64,000 nucleotides of DNA from Yersinia nurmii (GCF_001112925.1 NZ_CPYD01000010.1:62001-126000); one strand, 5' to 3'. Shown: positions 25,209 through 35,115, counted from the stretch's first letter. Notes: a model not told the origin generated them from the sequence alone. Numbers and translations: made by a program.

Positions 25209-26144
25209 TTAGCGGGTAATGACGTTAGCCAGACGTGTTTGAACGTGTGTTATCTGCTGTTTTAGATGAGCAATAAAAGTGTCGACTAATTCGGAAGAGG
25301 GGCGGTGCAATGGCCGAACTAGACTAACTGTAAAAGGAACCTCGACGCTAAAGGGGCGCACGCAAACGCCTCGCCCATGATGGTTTGCCGCATAATCGAG
25401 TGCGGTAAGCGGATTGACTATAGATACGCCGATGCCTTCTCGTACCATTGAACAGACTGATGCTGCGCTGTGGGTTTCCATCACTAAACGGCGACTAATA
25501 CCTTCTTCATTAAACAGATTATCCAGCAGTTGTCGGTAGCTATCGGTTACCGACAGGCTGATAAAATTCTCACCGTTGAAATCCTGCGGTGTTAACACCT
25601 TTTTGTTTTGCAATGGATGGTTCGCGGGCAAAACGCAAACCTCGTTGAGTGTCATCAATGTATATCGTTGGGTACCCGCAGGCGTTTGCGTATTTTCGGT
25701 TAGACCCAAATCATGATGTTGAGCCGATAACCATTCTTCCAATAACGGCGATTCCTGCGGTATCACATTCAAGCTCACTTCCGGGTAGCGATCGATAAAA
25801 GGCTTACACACTGCCGGCAGTAGTGATTGTGAAAAAACGGGTAAACAGGCAATCGAGAGTTGTGCCTGTTGGAACTGGCGAATACTGTCTGCGGCCTGCA
25901 CAATACGGTCTAACCCGTAATAAGAGCGCTGTACCTCTTCGAAGAGTCTTAATCCTTGCGCGGTCGGGTAGAGTCGACCACGTACACGATCAAAAAGCTT
26001 AAGTTGAATTAATTTTTCAAAGCGAGCCAGTTCACGGCTTACCGTTGGCTGTGAGGTTTGCAAGAGCGCTGCGGCCTCAGTCAAATTGCCTGTTGTCATA
26101 ACACCATGAAAAATTTCTATTTGTCGTAATGGAATAGCGGACAT
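25209..26144 (-). CDS. lysR: LysR, activator of lysA
   Basis: Founding member of the LysR family, which activates lysA when diaminopimelate is high relative to lysine. The 311-residue product has the helix-turn-helix TGNLTEAAALLQTSQPTVSRELARFE at residues 16-41 and a periplasmic-binding-like effector domain. It is divergent from lysA with 164 bp between them, as in E. coli. That gap must hold the LysR binding sites, and I did not resolve them. Confidence 0.95.
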   Translation of the reverse strand: MSAIPLRQIEIFHGVMTTGNLTEAAALLQTSQPTVSRELARFEKLIQLKLFDRVRGRLYPTAQGLRLFEEVQRSYYGLDRIVQAADSIRQFQQAQLSIACLPVFSQSLLPAVCKPFIDRYPEVSLNVIPQESPLLEEWLSAQHHDLGLTENTQTPAGTQRYTLMTLNEVCVLPANHPLQNKKVLTPQDFNGENFISLSVTDSYRQLLDNLFNEEGISRRLVMETHSAASVCSMVREGIGVSIVNPLTALDYAANHHGRGVCVRPFSVEVPFTVSLVRPLHRPSSELVDTFIAHLKQQITHVQTRLANVITR

Positions 26145-26308
26145 TATTCGCTCCTGTGCACCAGCGATTTGAGCTGTTTCAAGGCATTCAAGCTATATCA
26201 TAAATGAATAGACTATGCGTAAATAGATATTTTTAATACCAAATTGAATGACTGATAATGAGTTAGCAATTAAATTAATCAGAATAGATTTACCCATAAG
26301 GAAATCCT

Positions 26309-27571
26309 ATGCCGCGCTCTCTGACTGATACTTCCTCCGCCTTGAATGCTGAAAACTTGCTGGCATTGCCCACGCGCTTCGGATGCCCGGTTTGGGCTTA
26401 TGACGGAAATATTATTGCAGAACGTATCAATCAGTTGCGTAATTTTGACGTGATACGCTTTGCGCAGAAAGCATGTTCGAATATTCATATTCTACGTTTA
26501 ATGCGTGAGCAGGGGGTTAAGGTCGACTCCGTTTCATTAGGGGAAATTGAGCGAGCTTTGTTAGCCGGTTTTCAGCCAGGCCAAGAACCTGCAGAGATCG
26601 TATTTACCGCTGATTTATTGGATCAGGCGACGTTACTGCGTGTTGCCGAGTTAGATATACCGGTTAACGCTGGATCAATTGATATGCTAACTCAGCTTGG
26701 TGAGCATGCACCGGGGCATCCCGTATGGTTAAGGGTAAATCCCGGTTTTGGCCACGGGCACAGCCAGAAAACTAATACCGGTGGAGAGAACAGCAAACAC
26801 GGTATCTGGCATCAAGATCTGTCTGCGGCGATAGCAGAAATCCAAAAATACTCGTTAAAACTGGTAGGTATCCATATGCATATTGGTTCTGGTGTTGATT
26901 ATCAACATTTGGAACAAGTCTGTGATGCTATGGTGCGCCAGGTCATCGAATTGGATCAGGATATCAGCGCGATATCTGCCGGCGGGGGTTTATCCATTCC
27001 CTATCAGTATGGGGAGGATATTATCGATACCGAACATTATTACGGCTTATGGAATAAAGCCAGACAGCAAATTGCTGAACATTTAGGCCACCCAATTAGC
27101 CTTGAGATTGAGCCTGGCCGTTTTCTTGTTGCTGAATCAGGCGTACTGGTTGCACAAGTTAGGGCAGTAAAAAATATGGGTAGCCGTCATTATGTGTTAG
27201 TCGATGCTGGGTTTAACGATCTGATGCGACCAGCAATGTATGGTAGCTTTCACCATATTTCGTTATTACCTGCCGATGGCAGGGATATTTCCCATGAGCC
27301 TTTGATTGATTCGGTGATTGCCGGACCATTGTGTGAGTCTGGAGACGTATTTACCCAGCAAGCTGGTGGTGGGCTGGAAACCAGAGCTTTGGCTCGGGCT
27401 GTAATAGGTGATTATTTGGTGTTCCATGATACCGGGGCATATGGTGCGTCGATGTCTTCCAATTACAACAGTCGCCCACTGCTGCCAGAAGTTTTGTTTG
27501 AAAATGGGAAGCCGAGATTGATTCGCCGCCGCCAAACTATCGAAGAGCTGGTTGCCTTGGAAATGCTTTAG
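26309..27571 (+). CDS. lysA: Diaminopimelate decarboxylase
   Basis: Last step of lysine synthesis: meso-diaminopimelate to lysine plus CO2, PLP-dependent. The 420-residue product is a type III fold enzyme with the PLP lysine in FAQKACSN (about residue 53), HMHIGSGVD, the Gly-rich phosphate loop SAGGGLSIPY, EPGRFLVAESG and CESGDVF. Length matches E. coli LysA (420). GGAAATCC precedes the ATG. Expression is probably LysR-activated from the shared divergent region. Confidence 0.97.
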   Translation: MPRSLTDTSSALNAENLLALPTRFGCPVWAYDGNIIAERINQLRNFDVIRFAQKACSNIHILRLMREQGVKVDSVSLGEIERALLAGFQPGQEPAEIVFTADLLDQATLLRVAELDIPVNAGSIDMLTQLGEHAPGHPVWLRVNPGFGHGHSQKTNTGGENSKHGIWHQDLSAAIAEIQKYSLKLVGIHMHIGSGVDYQHLEQVCDAMVRQVIELDQDISAISAGGGLSIPYQYGEDIIDTEHYYGLWNKARQQIAEHLGHPISLEIEPGRFLVAESGVLVAQVRAVKNMGSRHYVLVDAGFNDLMRPAMYGSFHHISLLPADGRDISHEPLIDSVIAGPLCESGDVFTQQAGGGLETRALARAVIGDYLVFHDTGAYGASMSSNYNSRPLLPEVLFENGKPRLIRRRQTIEELVALEML

Positions 27572-27775
27572 AGATTGATTAAGGCTGATGCTTAGGCTGC
27601 CGTTGGCGGTCTGAGCCTTGGGGTGCAAGCCCCAAATCCCTTTACCTGAATGACTCTGCCCCGATATTTTTGAATACCCGCGCTGTTGATGATAGAGCCT
27701 TAAATTACTCAGGTATTCCCCGTCACGAATTTGAGTTAGCCGCTTTGTATTTCTCAATCTAATGATTTTAAACAT
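27266..27775 (-). CDS. Doubtful antisense frame with a strong ribosome binding site
   Basis: From ATG 27775 on the minus strand a 169-codon frame runs through the lysA-LacI gap and into the 3' end of lysA in antisense. TGGAGG lies 5 bp before the ATG, a near-ideal ribosome binding site. The first 68 residues lie outside lysA and are basic (MFKIIRLRNTKRLTQIRD). I recognise no family. The part inside lysA is probably just an open shadow frame, so a short real peptide or chance are both possible. Confidence 0.15.
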   Translation of the reverse strand: MFKIIRLRNTKRLTQIRDGEYLSNLRLYHQQRGYSKISGQSHSGKGIWGLHPKAQTANGSLSISLNQSLKHFQGNQLFDSLAAANQSRLPIFKQNFWQQWATVVIGRHRRTICPGIMEHQIITYYSPSQSSGFQPTTSLLGKYVSRLTQWSGNHRINQRLMGNIPAIGR

Positions 27776-27932
27776 TAATACCTCCATTTTCTTCCTGTGA
27801 AATATGAGGTTTGCCAAGTTTTAAAGCAGAATGAAGCATTTTTTATCCCAATGGAAATTTCAGGATAAAGAATGCGAAACGCCTCGCATCTTGACGAATG
27901 AGGTATGGCGAGCGGTTTTGTCTAACAGTAAT
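27572..27932. other. Gap between lysA and the LacI-family gene
   Basis: 361 bp. A small stem TTGGGG/CCCCAA at 27618-27635 could end lysA transcription, though no T run follows. A GC-rich imperfect hairpin near 27880-27916 could end the convergent LacI-family gene. Apart from the doubtful antisense frame described separately, no gene is seen. Confidence 0.5.
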
Positions 27933-28943
27933 TTAGGGTTTACAGGGACCGTGAGAGACCGATTCGCGAATTTTTAACTCGCCGATGAACGGTGATAACG
28001 GATTAACACTTTTGCCATCGATTAATTTTAAAGCTTGAGTTATTGCAGCCTCTATCATCGCGTCAATAGGCAGGTATACGGTGGACAGCGCCGGCTGCAG
28101 ATAGGCAGCGCTGGGTTCATCGTCAAAACCGAATAGCGAGACATCCTGGGGCATTTTCTTTCCAGCTTGATTGAACGCTTTCATAGCACCTATTGCCATA
28201 TCGTCATTGCTAGCAAAAAGAGCTGTGAAATGCCGATGGTGATGCAGTAATTCATTACAGGCGGAATAGCCGCTGGCCACGCTGCTGTCGCCCTGAACAA
28301 CCAGCGAATCATTACAAGGAATATCATGAACGGTCAGCGCCTGGCGATAGCCAGCCAGACGGGATAGCGCAGTCGGCGTATTAATAGGGCCAGTGATACA
28401 GGCGATATCTCTATGCCCCTGCTGGATCAGATAGCTAACGGCTTTAAACGCGGCCTGTTGCTGCTCAAAGAATACGCACCTCTCACGAGCTTGAGGTAAG
28501 TCGCGATTAACCACCATGAGCGGAGTGGGTAGGCTGGTAAGTAATGCCATCAGGTCAGCCTCAGCCATAAAGCGCGTATAGAGAATGATGGCGTCACAGC
28601 GTCTGTCTGCCAGTAGCCGGACGGCTTGTCGTTCTCCTTCTGGTGTATCGTGGCCATCAGTGACGATCAGGTGTTTACCGCTGGCTTCAGTAAGCGTGGC
28701 TGCTTGATGTAGCAGGCGACCAAAGTAAGGGCCGTTAAAATTGGAAACTACCAGACCAATGCTGTTTGAGCTTTTATTCGCTAAAGATTGGGCTAAAAAG
28801 TTAGGACGATAGCCAAGTTCGTCCATTGCCTTGAAAACTGCAGCCCGGGTGCTTTCTTTCACTTGCCCTGTGCCGTTTAATACGCGAGAAACCGTCGCTT
28901 TTGAAACGCCAGCACGTATAGAGACATCTAGCATAGTAATCAT
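27933..28943 (-). CDS. LacI-family repressor, AscG-like
   Basis: 336 residues. The N-terminal LacI helix-turn-helix (MLDVSIRAGVSKATVSRVLNGTG) includes the hinge-side YRPNFLAQSLA, followed by a periplasmic-binding sugar domain. It resembles E. coli AscG/GalS (SNDDMAIGAMKA, GFDDEP). I chose ATG 28943 because AGAGG stands 9 bp before it and family homology begins there; a longer frame reaches 28994. It lies next to galR on the same strand (69 bp gap) with no sugar-uptake genes near it, so its target is not local or not obvious. Confidence 0.88.
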   Translation of the reverse strand: MITMLDVSIRAGVSKATVSRVLNGTGQVKESTRAAVFKAMDELGYRPNFLAQSLANKSSNSIGLVVSNFNGPYFGRLLHQAATLTEASGKHLIVTDGHDTPEGERQAVRLLADRRCDAIILYTRFMAEADLMALLTSLPTPLMVVNRDLPQARERCVFFEQQQAAFKAVSYLIQQGHRDIACITGPINTPTALSRLAGYRQALTVHDIPCNDSLVVQGDSSVASGYSACNELLHHHRHFTALFASNDDMAIGAMKAFNQAGKKMPQDVSLFGFDDEPSAAYLQPALSTVYLPIDAMIEAAITQALKLIDGKSVNPLSPFIGELKIRESVSHGPCKP

Positions 28944-29012
28944 TAAGCAATAACCTCTTAGCCAGTCTGATATCCGGGGCGCGCAGTTTAACATAATAGG
29001 GATAAGTGCAGG

Positions 29013-30035
29013 TTACTCGGTATGTTCTGCACGATTTGGCGGATTGGTCACCGAGTGCCGACGAACCAGCGTTGGGCTGAACATATTGGTGATTTCAGGG
29101 AGTGGGGTCTGGTTAGCCAGAGCCAAAGCCAGCTCCGCAGCTTGCGTTGCCATCGCAACTACCGGGTAGCGAACAGTGGTAAGGCGAGGGCGTAAATAAC
29201 GAGAAATTAGTACATCATCAAAACCAATAAGAGAGATTTCCTGTGGTACATCAATGCTGTTATCGCTAAGTACTGATAAAGCACCCGCGGCCATTGAATC
29301 GTTGTAGCAGGTAATGGCAGTGATTTGCTTGCCGCGACCTAATAACTCAGTCATTGCCTGCTCGCCGCCCAGTTCATCTGGTGTGCCATAAGCGATCAGT
29401 TTTTCATCTACGGGAATATCATGCTCGTTTAGCGCATCCAGATAGCCTTGAAGACGTTCAATAGCGTCTGAAATTTGATGATTTGAACAGATAATGCCAA
29501 TGCGTTTATGACCTTGCTGAATAAGATGACGGGTTGCCAGCCAGGCACCATAACGATCGTCAAGAGCGACACAACGTGTTTCATAGCCTGCTAGTGTCCG
29601 ATTGATTAAAACCATTCCTGGAATTTGTTTCATCAATGAAACAAGCTCTTCATCGGGCAGTTTTTTCGCATGTACGACTAATGCGGCACAGCGATGGCGA
29701 ATCAACTGTTCAATGGCTTGCCGCTCTTTATCGGCATTATGGTAACCGTTACCAATGAGCAGAAAATTCCCTGTGGCATAGGCAACTTGCTCAACGGCCT
29801 TGACCATTGCGCCAAAAAAGGGGTCTGAAACATCGGAAACGATGAGGCCAACGGTTTCTGTTGACTGTTGTGCCAGAGCTCTGGCATTGGCATTGGGGTG
29901 ATACTGTAGCTGTTCCATTGCGCTTAAAACTGCCGCGCGGGAATTTTCACTGGCTTTGGGAGATTGGTTGATTACGCGTGAAACTGTAGCAACAGACACG
30001 CCTGCCAGTTTGGCAACATCCTTAATAGTGGCCAT
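29013..30035 (-). CDS. galR: Galactose operon repressor GalR
   Basis: LacI-family repressor of galactose uptake and catabolism genes. The 340-residue product has the helix-turn-helix TIKDVAKLAGVSVATVSRVINQSP at residues 3-26 and the effector domain typical of GalR (GLIVSDVSDPFFGAMVKAVEQVA, GFDDVLISRYLRP). It occupies the conserved place near lysA and aas. A gal-type operator lies 22 bp upstream of its start, so autoregulation by GalR or GalS is likely. Confidence 0.95.
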   Translation of the reverse strand: MATIKDVAKLAGVSVATVSRVINQSPKASENSRAAVLSAMEQLQYHPNANARALAQQSTETVGLIVSDVSDPFFGAMVKAVEQVAYATGNFLLIGNGYHNADKERQAIEQLIRHRCAALVVHAKKLPDEELVSLMKQIPGMVLINRTLAGYETRCVALDDRYGAWLATRHLIQQGHKRIGIICSNHQISDAIERLQGYLDALNEHDIPVDEKLIAYGTPDELGGEQAMTELLGRGKQITAITCYNDSMAAGALSVLSDNSIDVPQEISLIGFDDVLISRYLRPRLTTVRYPVVAMATQAAELALALANQTPLPEITNMFSPTLVRRHSVTNPPNRAEHTE

Positions 30036-30056
30036 TTCTTTTCCATAAACTTTTAG

Positions 30057-30070
30057 GGTAATCGCTTACA
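30057..30070. promoter_or_regulatory. Gal operator upstream of galR
   Basis: GGTAATCGCTTACA, read in reverse as TGTAAGCGATTACC, is close to the GalR/GalS palindrome TGTAANCGNTTACA. It lies in the galR leader or promoter region. Confidence 0.7.
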
Positions 30071-30237
30071 TCCTTCAGTTTTGCGGAAAAAAATGCTTCT
30101 CGCAAGGGGGAGTGATCGCAACTTGACCAGATAAAACCAAATAAAACAGAAAAGAGAGCATTTTCTATTGCGACTTAAGGTTGAATGCCGAAAGGTTAGT
30201 CAAAATAGAACTTGTTTAGCTTAATTAGTTCGTTGAA

Positions 30238-30257
30238 CTAGCTAGCTAGCTAGCTAG
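30238..30257. repeat. Tandem (CTAG)5 tetranucleotide repeat
   Basis: Five exact CTAG units followed by CTGG, 60-80 bp upstream of the molybdoenzyme start. CTAG is one of the rarest tetranucleotides in enterobacterial genomes, so five in tandem is unlikely by chance. The position suits a promoter-spacing element. Confidence 0.93.
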
Positions 30258-30316
30258 CTGGCGAAGGTATTTTTATCTGCAGTTTTATCTATTTTATTGA
30301 TTAATATGAGAGCGCC

Positions 30317-32578
30317 ATGACCATTACTCGTTACCCACAGCTTGCTCATTGGGGCGCTTATACCGCTGTGGTTGAAGACGGAAAACTCATTCGTTGTGAA
30401 CCTTTTGCAGAAGATCCCGATCCTTCGCCGCTATTAAGCTCTATCGTACCTATGGTTTATTCTGATAAACGCATCCGAAAACCGGCGGTACGCCGTTCAT
30501 GGTTGCAGAAAAGAGAGGGAAGCGATCGCACCTTACGCGGGCGGGAAGATTTCGTTGAGGTAGATTGGGATGAGGCGCTGGATCTGGTTGCGGAAGAAAA
30601 CCGCCGAGTCAGAGAGCAATATGGCCCGTCTGGCTTGTTTACCGGCTCTTATGGCTGGTCTTCAGCAGGGCGACTGCACCACGCCCGTTCGCTAGTTCGG
30701 CGTTTTTACTTTAGCGGCGGTGGCGGAGTTGACCAAATGGGCAATTACAGTTGGGGGGCGGCTCAGTTTTTCCTGCCCTACGTCATTGGAACGTTTAGCC
30801 CACTGACTGGACGAGTGACTTCTTGGCCAAGCGTGGTGGAACACTGTGAGATTTTTATCGCTTTTGGCGGTTTAGCGTTAAAAAATGCGCAGGTATCATC
30901 CGGAGGCGCTGCGGAGCACTCTCTCAAACCTTGGCTGGAAAAACTGGTAAAAAAAGGCATTCCAGTCGTGAATATCAGCCCTATGCGTGATGATTGCCCG
31001 GAATTTGTAAATGCGGAATGGATACCCATTCGCCCGAATACGGATGTCGCACTGATGCTGGCACTGGCCTATGAAATTCAACGGCGTGGTGCAGAAGACG
31101 AGGCTTTCCTTCATAGTCACTGCGTTGGCTACCCACAGTTGGCGGAGTATATTCGCGGCACTCATGACGGTGTAGCCAAAACTCCGGAGTGGGCCAGCCT
31201 GATTACCGGTATTCCAGCCGATCGTATTGTCAAACTTGCACTGCAATTGATTGGTGTACGTAGTTTTATCACTTGTTCCTATTCCATCCAGCGCGCTCAT
31301 CGAGGTGAACAACCTTACTGGATGATGATTGCGCTATCGGCGATGTTGGGGCAAATCGGCTTACCCGGCGGCGGATTTTCTTTTGGGCACGGCTCAATGA
31401 ACGGCGTTGGGAACCCGCGCATAGATACGCCGGCACCGACTATGTCGGTAGGTAAAAATCCATCCGGGCTGGCAATCCCGGTAGCCAGAATTTGCGATAT
31501 GTTGCTTCAGCCGGGGCAGAGTTACTCATTTCAAGGGGAAACCCATACCTACCCCGAGATACACTTAGTGCATTGGGCGGGAGGAAACCCCTTTCATCAT
31601 CATCAGCAACTGAATCGGCTAGTGGAGGGGTGGCAAAAGCCAGATACCGTTATTGTGCAGGATATTTGGTGGACGCCAGCGGCTAAAATGGCGGATATCG
31701 TGCTACCCATTACCAGTTCTCTGGAACGCAATGATATTGGTGGTTCCTCGCGCGATCGTTATGTTTTAGCCATGCATCAGGCGATAGCTCCGCAGCATCT
31801 GGCGCGAAACGATTTTGATGTTTTTGCTGATTTAGCCGAACGTTTAGGTTATCGGGAGACTTTCACCGAGAATCGAGACGAAATCGCGTGGATCGAACAT
31901 ATCTATCAACAGTGCGGTGTAGCGCAGCGTGCCGAAGGCGTGGAGTGGCCGGACTTTGAAGATTTCTGGCGGCAGGGCTATGTTGGCTTGCCTGCCCCGC
32001 AGAAAGAGTTTGTTTTCTTTGAGGAGTTCCATTCGAATCCTCAGGCGTATCCGTTACAAACACCTAGCGGTAAAATCGAATTGTTCAGTGAGAAAATCGC
32101 GGGCTATCAATATGAAGATTTTGCTCCTCACGCTGAATGGAAGCCTCCGGTAGAGTGGTTGGGCAGTGTCGATGCTGAAAAATGGCCATTGCATTTGATC
32201 TCAATCCAGCCGGCGGATCGGTTACATAGCCAGCTTGATCCCGCGCCGCTGGCGCAATCAAACAAAACTGCCGGACACGAAACCTTGTATATGCATCCAG
32301 ATGATGCCGCTACTCGCACTATTACTGAAGGTATGGAAGTGCTGGTTAGCAACGTTCGCGGTAGTTGTCTGGCCGGTGTGAGCTTAACGGACGGTGTGAC
32401 GAGAGGCGTCGTTTTGATGGCGACCGGAGCTTGGTTTGATCCCGGTTTTGGCCAACAGCGGCATCAGATAGAACAGTCTGGAAACCCGAATGTATTAACT
32501 TTGGATATAGGGACGTCACCACTGACGCAGGGCCCAAATGCAATGAGCTGTCTGGTCGAGGTTCGAGCGTTACAATAA
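30317..32578 (+). CDS. BisC/TorZ-like molybdopterin oxidoreductase
   Basis: 753-residue member of the DMSO reductase family, closest in look to biotin sulfoxide reductase BisC. Visible features are WDEALDLVAEE, GSYGWSSAGRLHHARSL with the serine that ligates molybdenum, MGNYSWGAAQ, PNTDVALMLALA, QIGLPGGGFSFGHG and the C-terminal cofactor-binding domain (LHLISIQPADRLHSQLD). There is no twin-arginine signal peptide and no N-terminal iron-sulfur Cys motif, so it should be cytoplasmic with molybdopterin alone. The likely reaction is reduction of an S- or N-oxide; the exact substrate is unknown. A (CTAG)5 repeat lies upstream. It sits between galR and omr, where E. coli has no such gene. Confidence 0.88.
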   Translation: MTITRYPQLAHWGAYTAVVEDGKLIRCEPFAEDPDPSPLLSSIVPMVYSDKRIRKPAVRRSWLQKREGSDRTLRGREDFVEVDWDEALDLVAEENRRVREQYGPSGLFTGSYGWSSAGRLHHARSLVRRFYFSGGGGVDQMGNYSWGAAQFFLPYVIGTFSPLTGRVTSWPSVVEHCEIFIAFGGLALKNAQVSSGGAAEHSLKPWLEKLVKKGIPVVNISPMRDDCPEFVNAEWIPIRPNTDVALMLALAYEIQRRGAEDEAFLHSHCVGYPQLAEYIRGTHDGVAKTPEWASLITGIPADRIVKLALQLIGVRSFITCSYSIQRAHRGEQPYWMMIALSAMLGQIGLPGGGFSFGHGSMNGVGNPRIDTPAPTMSVGKNPSGLAIPVARICDMLLQPGQSYSFQGETHTYPEIHLVHWAGGNPFHHHQQLNRLVEGWQKPDTVIVQDIWWTPAAKMADIVLPITSSLERNDIGGSSRDRYVLAMHQAIAPQHLARNDFDVFADLAERLGYRETFTENRDEIAWIEHIYQQCGVAQRAEGVEWPDFEDFWRQGYVGLPAPQKEFVFFEEFHSNPQAYPLQTPSGKIELFSEKIAGYQYEDFAPHAEWKPPVEWLGSVDAEKWPLHLISIQPADRLHSQLDPAPLAQSNKTAGHETLYMHPDDAATRTITEGMEVLVSNVRGSCLAGVSLTDGVTRGVVLMATGAWFDPGFGQQRHQIEQSGNPNVLTLDIGTSPLTQGPNAMSCLVEVRALQ

Positions 32579-32760
32579 CGTAGAGTTGGCAGGGCGGTCG
32601 ATGAGAGGCCGGTAACGGAAGCCTTAAAATATGGCCGTAGTTACATGAATTAACAGCATATATCTTGTTCCTGACAAAGTTCATTGCTGGTTACACTTTG
32701 CGCGTAAATATTGCGATTATTTGCTGGCTGAGCTTTGGTTTAAGTCGGTACAGTTGATAT

Positions 32761-32855
32761 CCCAGAGGTATTAATTGGTGAGTAATCAACATACGCTGTG
32801 TGTTAGAGCCAGTTTTTTATTTACACCGACCTACGTAGATGCGTAGGTTTTTTTT
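32761..32855 (+). ncRNA. omrA: OmrA/OmrB-type small RNA
   Basis: The 5' end CCCAGAGGTATT followed by AATTGGTGAG is nearly identical to the conserved 5' pairing region of E. coli OmrA and OmrB. The 3' end is a terminator hairpin ACCTACG/CGTAGGT followed by eight T (32848-32855). The locus, between galR and aas, is also that of E. coli omrAB, but only one copy is seen. A TTGATAT -10-like element ends just before 32761. In E. coli these RNAs are activated by EnvZ-OmpR and repress outer-membrane protein mRNAs with Hfq. Confidence 0.92.
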
Positions 32856-32952
32856 ATTCTTTATTCCATGCAGATTCTCTTGTGCCGGTTAGCGGAATAA
32901 ATGCTGTGATTATAGTATCCTGCATTTATCTGACTCATCGACTGATAGAGAA

Positions 32953-35115
32953 ATGGATATGATTCTCCGCTTACTGCGTGCCCTTTTTCGTCGACTGTTT
33001 CGCGTCACCATTGAAGGTATCGGCGACCAGTTCTCCCATCAAAAAATTCTGATTACTCCTAATCATGTTTCATTTCTCGATGGAATATTATTGGCGCTGT
33101 TCTTACCTATAAAACCTGTGTTTGCCGTGTATTCCAGCGTGACGGAAAGTTGGTATATGCGGTGGCTAAAGTCTTACGTAGATTTCGTGCCGTTAGATCC
33201 AACAAAGCCTATGGCGATCAAACAGTTGGTAAGAATGGTTGAACAGGGAAAACCCGTCGTCATTTTCCCTGAAGGCCGGATTACCGTGACCGGATCATTG
33301 ATGAAAATCTATGATGGTGCGGCATTTATTGCGGCTAAATCAGGTGCGACAGTGATTCCCGTGCGTTTAGAGGGGCCAGAGTTGAGTCACTTTGGCCGCC
33401 TGGGGGGGATATTTAAGCTTCAATGGTTCCCCAAAATCAGTATTTACGTCCTGCCTGTAACCCAATTAGCGATGCCTGAGGCACCTAGGGCCAAAGAGCG
33501 CCGAATTCTGGCAGGAGAAAAACTTCATGAGATTATGATGGCGGCACGCATGGCTATAGTCCCACGGGAAACGCTGTTCGAAGCTTTGCTGTCCGCCAGA
33601 GATCGTTATGGTCGCCATAAGCCCTGTATCGAAGATATCGCTTTTAAAGAAGATAGTTATCAGACGTTATTAAAGAAATCCTTGGGAGTTAGCCGGATAT
33701 TACAACGTTTTACCGAATCGGGTGAGCGAGTCGGTATGCTTTTACCTAACGCAACTATTACCGCAGCGGCTATCTTCGGTGCTTCACTCAGTAGACGTAT
33801 TCCGGCGTTACTTAATTACACCTCTGGTGCAAAAGGGCTGAAAAGTGCCATGACTGCGGCCAGCCTGAAAACCATTGTGACGTCACGGCAGTTCCTTGAA
33901 AAAGGGAAATTAACTCATTTACCTGAACAGGTGGAAGAGGCCAATTGGGTCTATCTGGAGGATTTAAAGGATACGGTTAGTCTTACGGATAAACTCTGGA
34001 TTCTGTTCCATCTCTTTTTCCCACGTCGCGCTATGGTGGCTCAGAAAGCGGAAGATGCAGCGCTGATTCTGTTTACTTCAGGTTCGGAAGGCCATCCCAA
34101 AGGTGTCGTGCATTCTCACGGAAGTTTACTTGCCAACGTCGAGCAAATTCGCACTATTGCCGATTTTACGCCTCAAGATCGCTTTATGTCGTCATTGCCG
34201 TTGTTCCACGCTTTTGGCCTAACGGTTGGATTATTCGCGCCATTAATGACCGGTAGTCGGGTATTTCTCTATCCTAGCCCGCTGCATTATCGAGTCGTGC
34301 CAGAACTGGTCTATGATCGAAACTGTACCGTGTTGTTTGGTACTTCGACTTTTCTTGGTAATTACGCTCGTTTTGCTCATCCTTATGATTTTGCCCGCTT
34401 GCGCTATGTGGTTGCTGGCGCAGAGAAATTGGCGGAAGGAACCAAACAAATTTGGCAGGATAAATTCGGCATTCGCATCCTTGAAGGCTACGGCGTAACG
34501 GAATGCGCGCCGGTGGTGGCGATAAATGTGCCGATGGCGGCTAGAGTCGGCACGGTTGGGCGAATTCTGCCGACGATGGAAGCGCGATTGATCAAAGTTC
34601 CTGGAATTGAACAGGGTGGTCGCTTGCAATTGCGCGGACCAAATATCATGAAAGGTTATCTGCGCGTTGAAAGACCTGATGTGCTGGAGCCACCGGTAGC
34701 GGAAAATGCTGATGGTGAGCGACAGAAGGGTTGGTATGACACAGGTGATATCGTCTCAATAGATGAAAAAGGTTTTTGCACTATTCGCGGTCGAATGAAA
34801 CGTTTCGCTAAGCTCGCAGGCGAGATGGTTTCTCTGGAAAGCGTTGAACAGCTGGCACTGCGGGTTTCTCCTGATTATCAACACGCGGCGGCGGCAAAAT
34901 CCGATAGTGGGAAAGGCGAGGCATTGGTGTTGTTCACAACGGACAGCAACATGACTCGTGAACGTTTATCCGCCGCTGCGCGGGAAAGTGGCGTTCCGGA
35001 GTTAGCTGTTCCGCGAGATATTCGTCCGTTGAAAGTTTTGCCGTTACTTGGCAGCGGTAAACCCGATTTTGTCACTCTAGCTAAAATGGCGGAGCACCCG
35101 GAGATGGAAGCATGA
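32953..35115 (+). CDS. aas: Bifunctional 2-acylglycerophosphoethanolamine acyltransferase / acyl-ACP synthetase
   Basis: Reacylates lysophosphatidylethanolamine at the inner membrane. The 720-residue product has an acyltransferase domain (residues 1-190; NHVSFLD with the H-x4-D pair, [10 protein letters not shown]) and an AMP-binding synthetase domain ([12 protein letters not shown] near 374, then [11 protein letters not shown] and YDTGDIV). It overlaps lplT by 4 bp, giving the usual aas-lplT pair in which LplT flips lysophospholipid inward for Aas. The upstream gap holds the omr RNA. Confidence 0.96.
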   Translation: MDMILRLLRALFRRLFRVTIEGIGDQFSHQKILITPNHVSFLDGILLALFLPIKPVFAVYSSVTESWYMRWLKSYVDFVPLDPTKPMAIKQLVRMVEQGKPVVIFPEGRITVTGSLMKIYDGAAFIAAKSGATVIPVRLEGPELSHFGRLGGIFKLQWFPKISIYVLPVTQLAMPEAPRAKERRILAGEKLHEIMMAARMAIVPRETLFEALLSARDRYGRHKPCIEDIAFKEDSYQTLLKKSLGVSRILQRFTESGERVGMLLPNATITAAAIFGASLSRRIPALLNYTSGAKGLKSAMTAASLKTIVTSRQFLEKGKLTHLPEQVEEANWVYLEDLKDTVSLTDKLWILFHLFFPRRAMVAQKAEDAALILFTSGSEGHPKGVVHSHGSLLANVEQIRTIADFTPQDRFMSSLPLFHAFGLTVGLFAPLMTGSRVFLYPSPLHYRVVPELVYDRNCTVLFGTSTFLGNYARFAHPYDFARLRYVVAGAEKLAEGTKQIWQDKFGIRILEGYGVTECAPVVAINVPMAARVGTVGRILPTMEARLIKVPGIEQGGRLQLRGPNIMKGYLRVERPDVLEPPVAENADGERQKGWYDTGDIVSIDEKGFCTIRGRMKRFAKLAGEMVSLESVEQLALRVSPDYQHAAAAKSDSGKGEALVLFTTDSNMTRERLSAAARESGVPELAVPRDIRPLKVLPLLGSGKPDFVTLAKMAEHPEMEA

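Noticed and set aside
33400-33408. G7 run in aas as a further phase-variable tract
   Set aside because: It is shorter, lies in a conserved housekeeping gene, and encodes ordinary Gly codons in GC-richer DNA.
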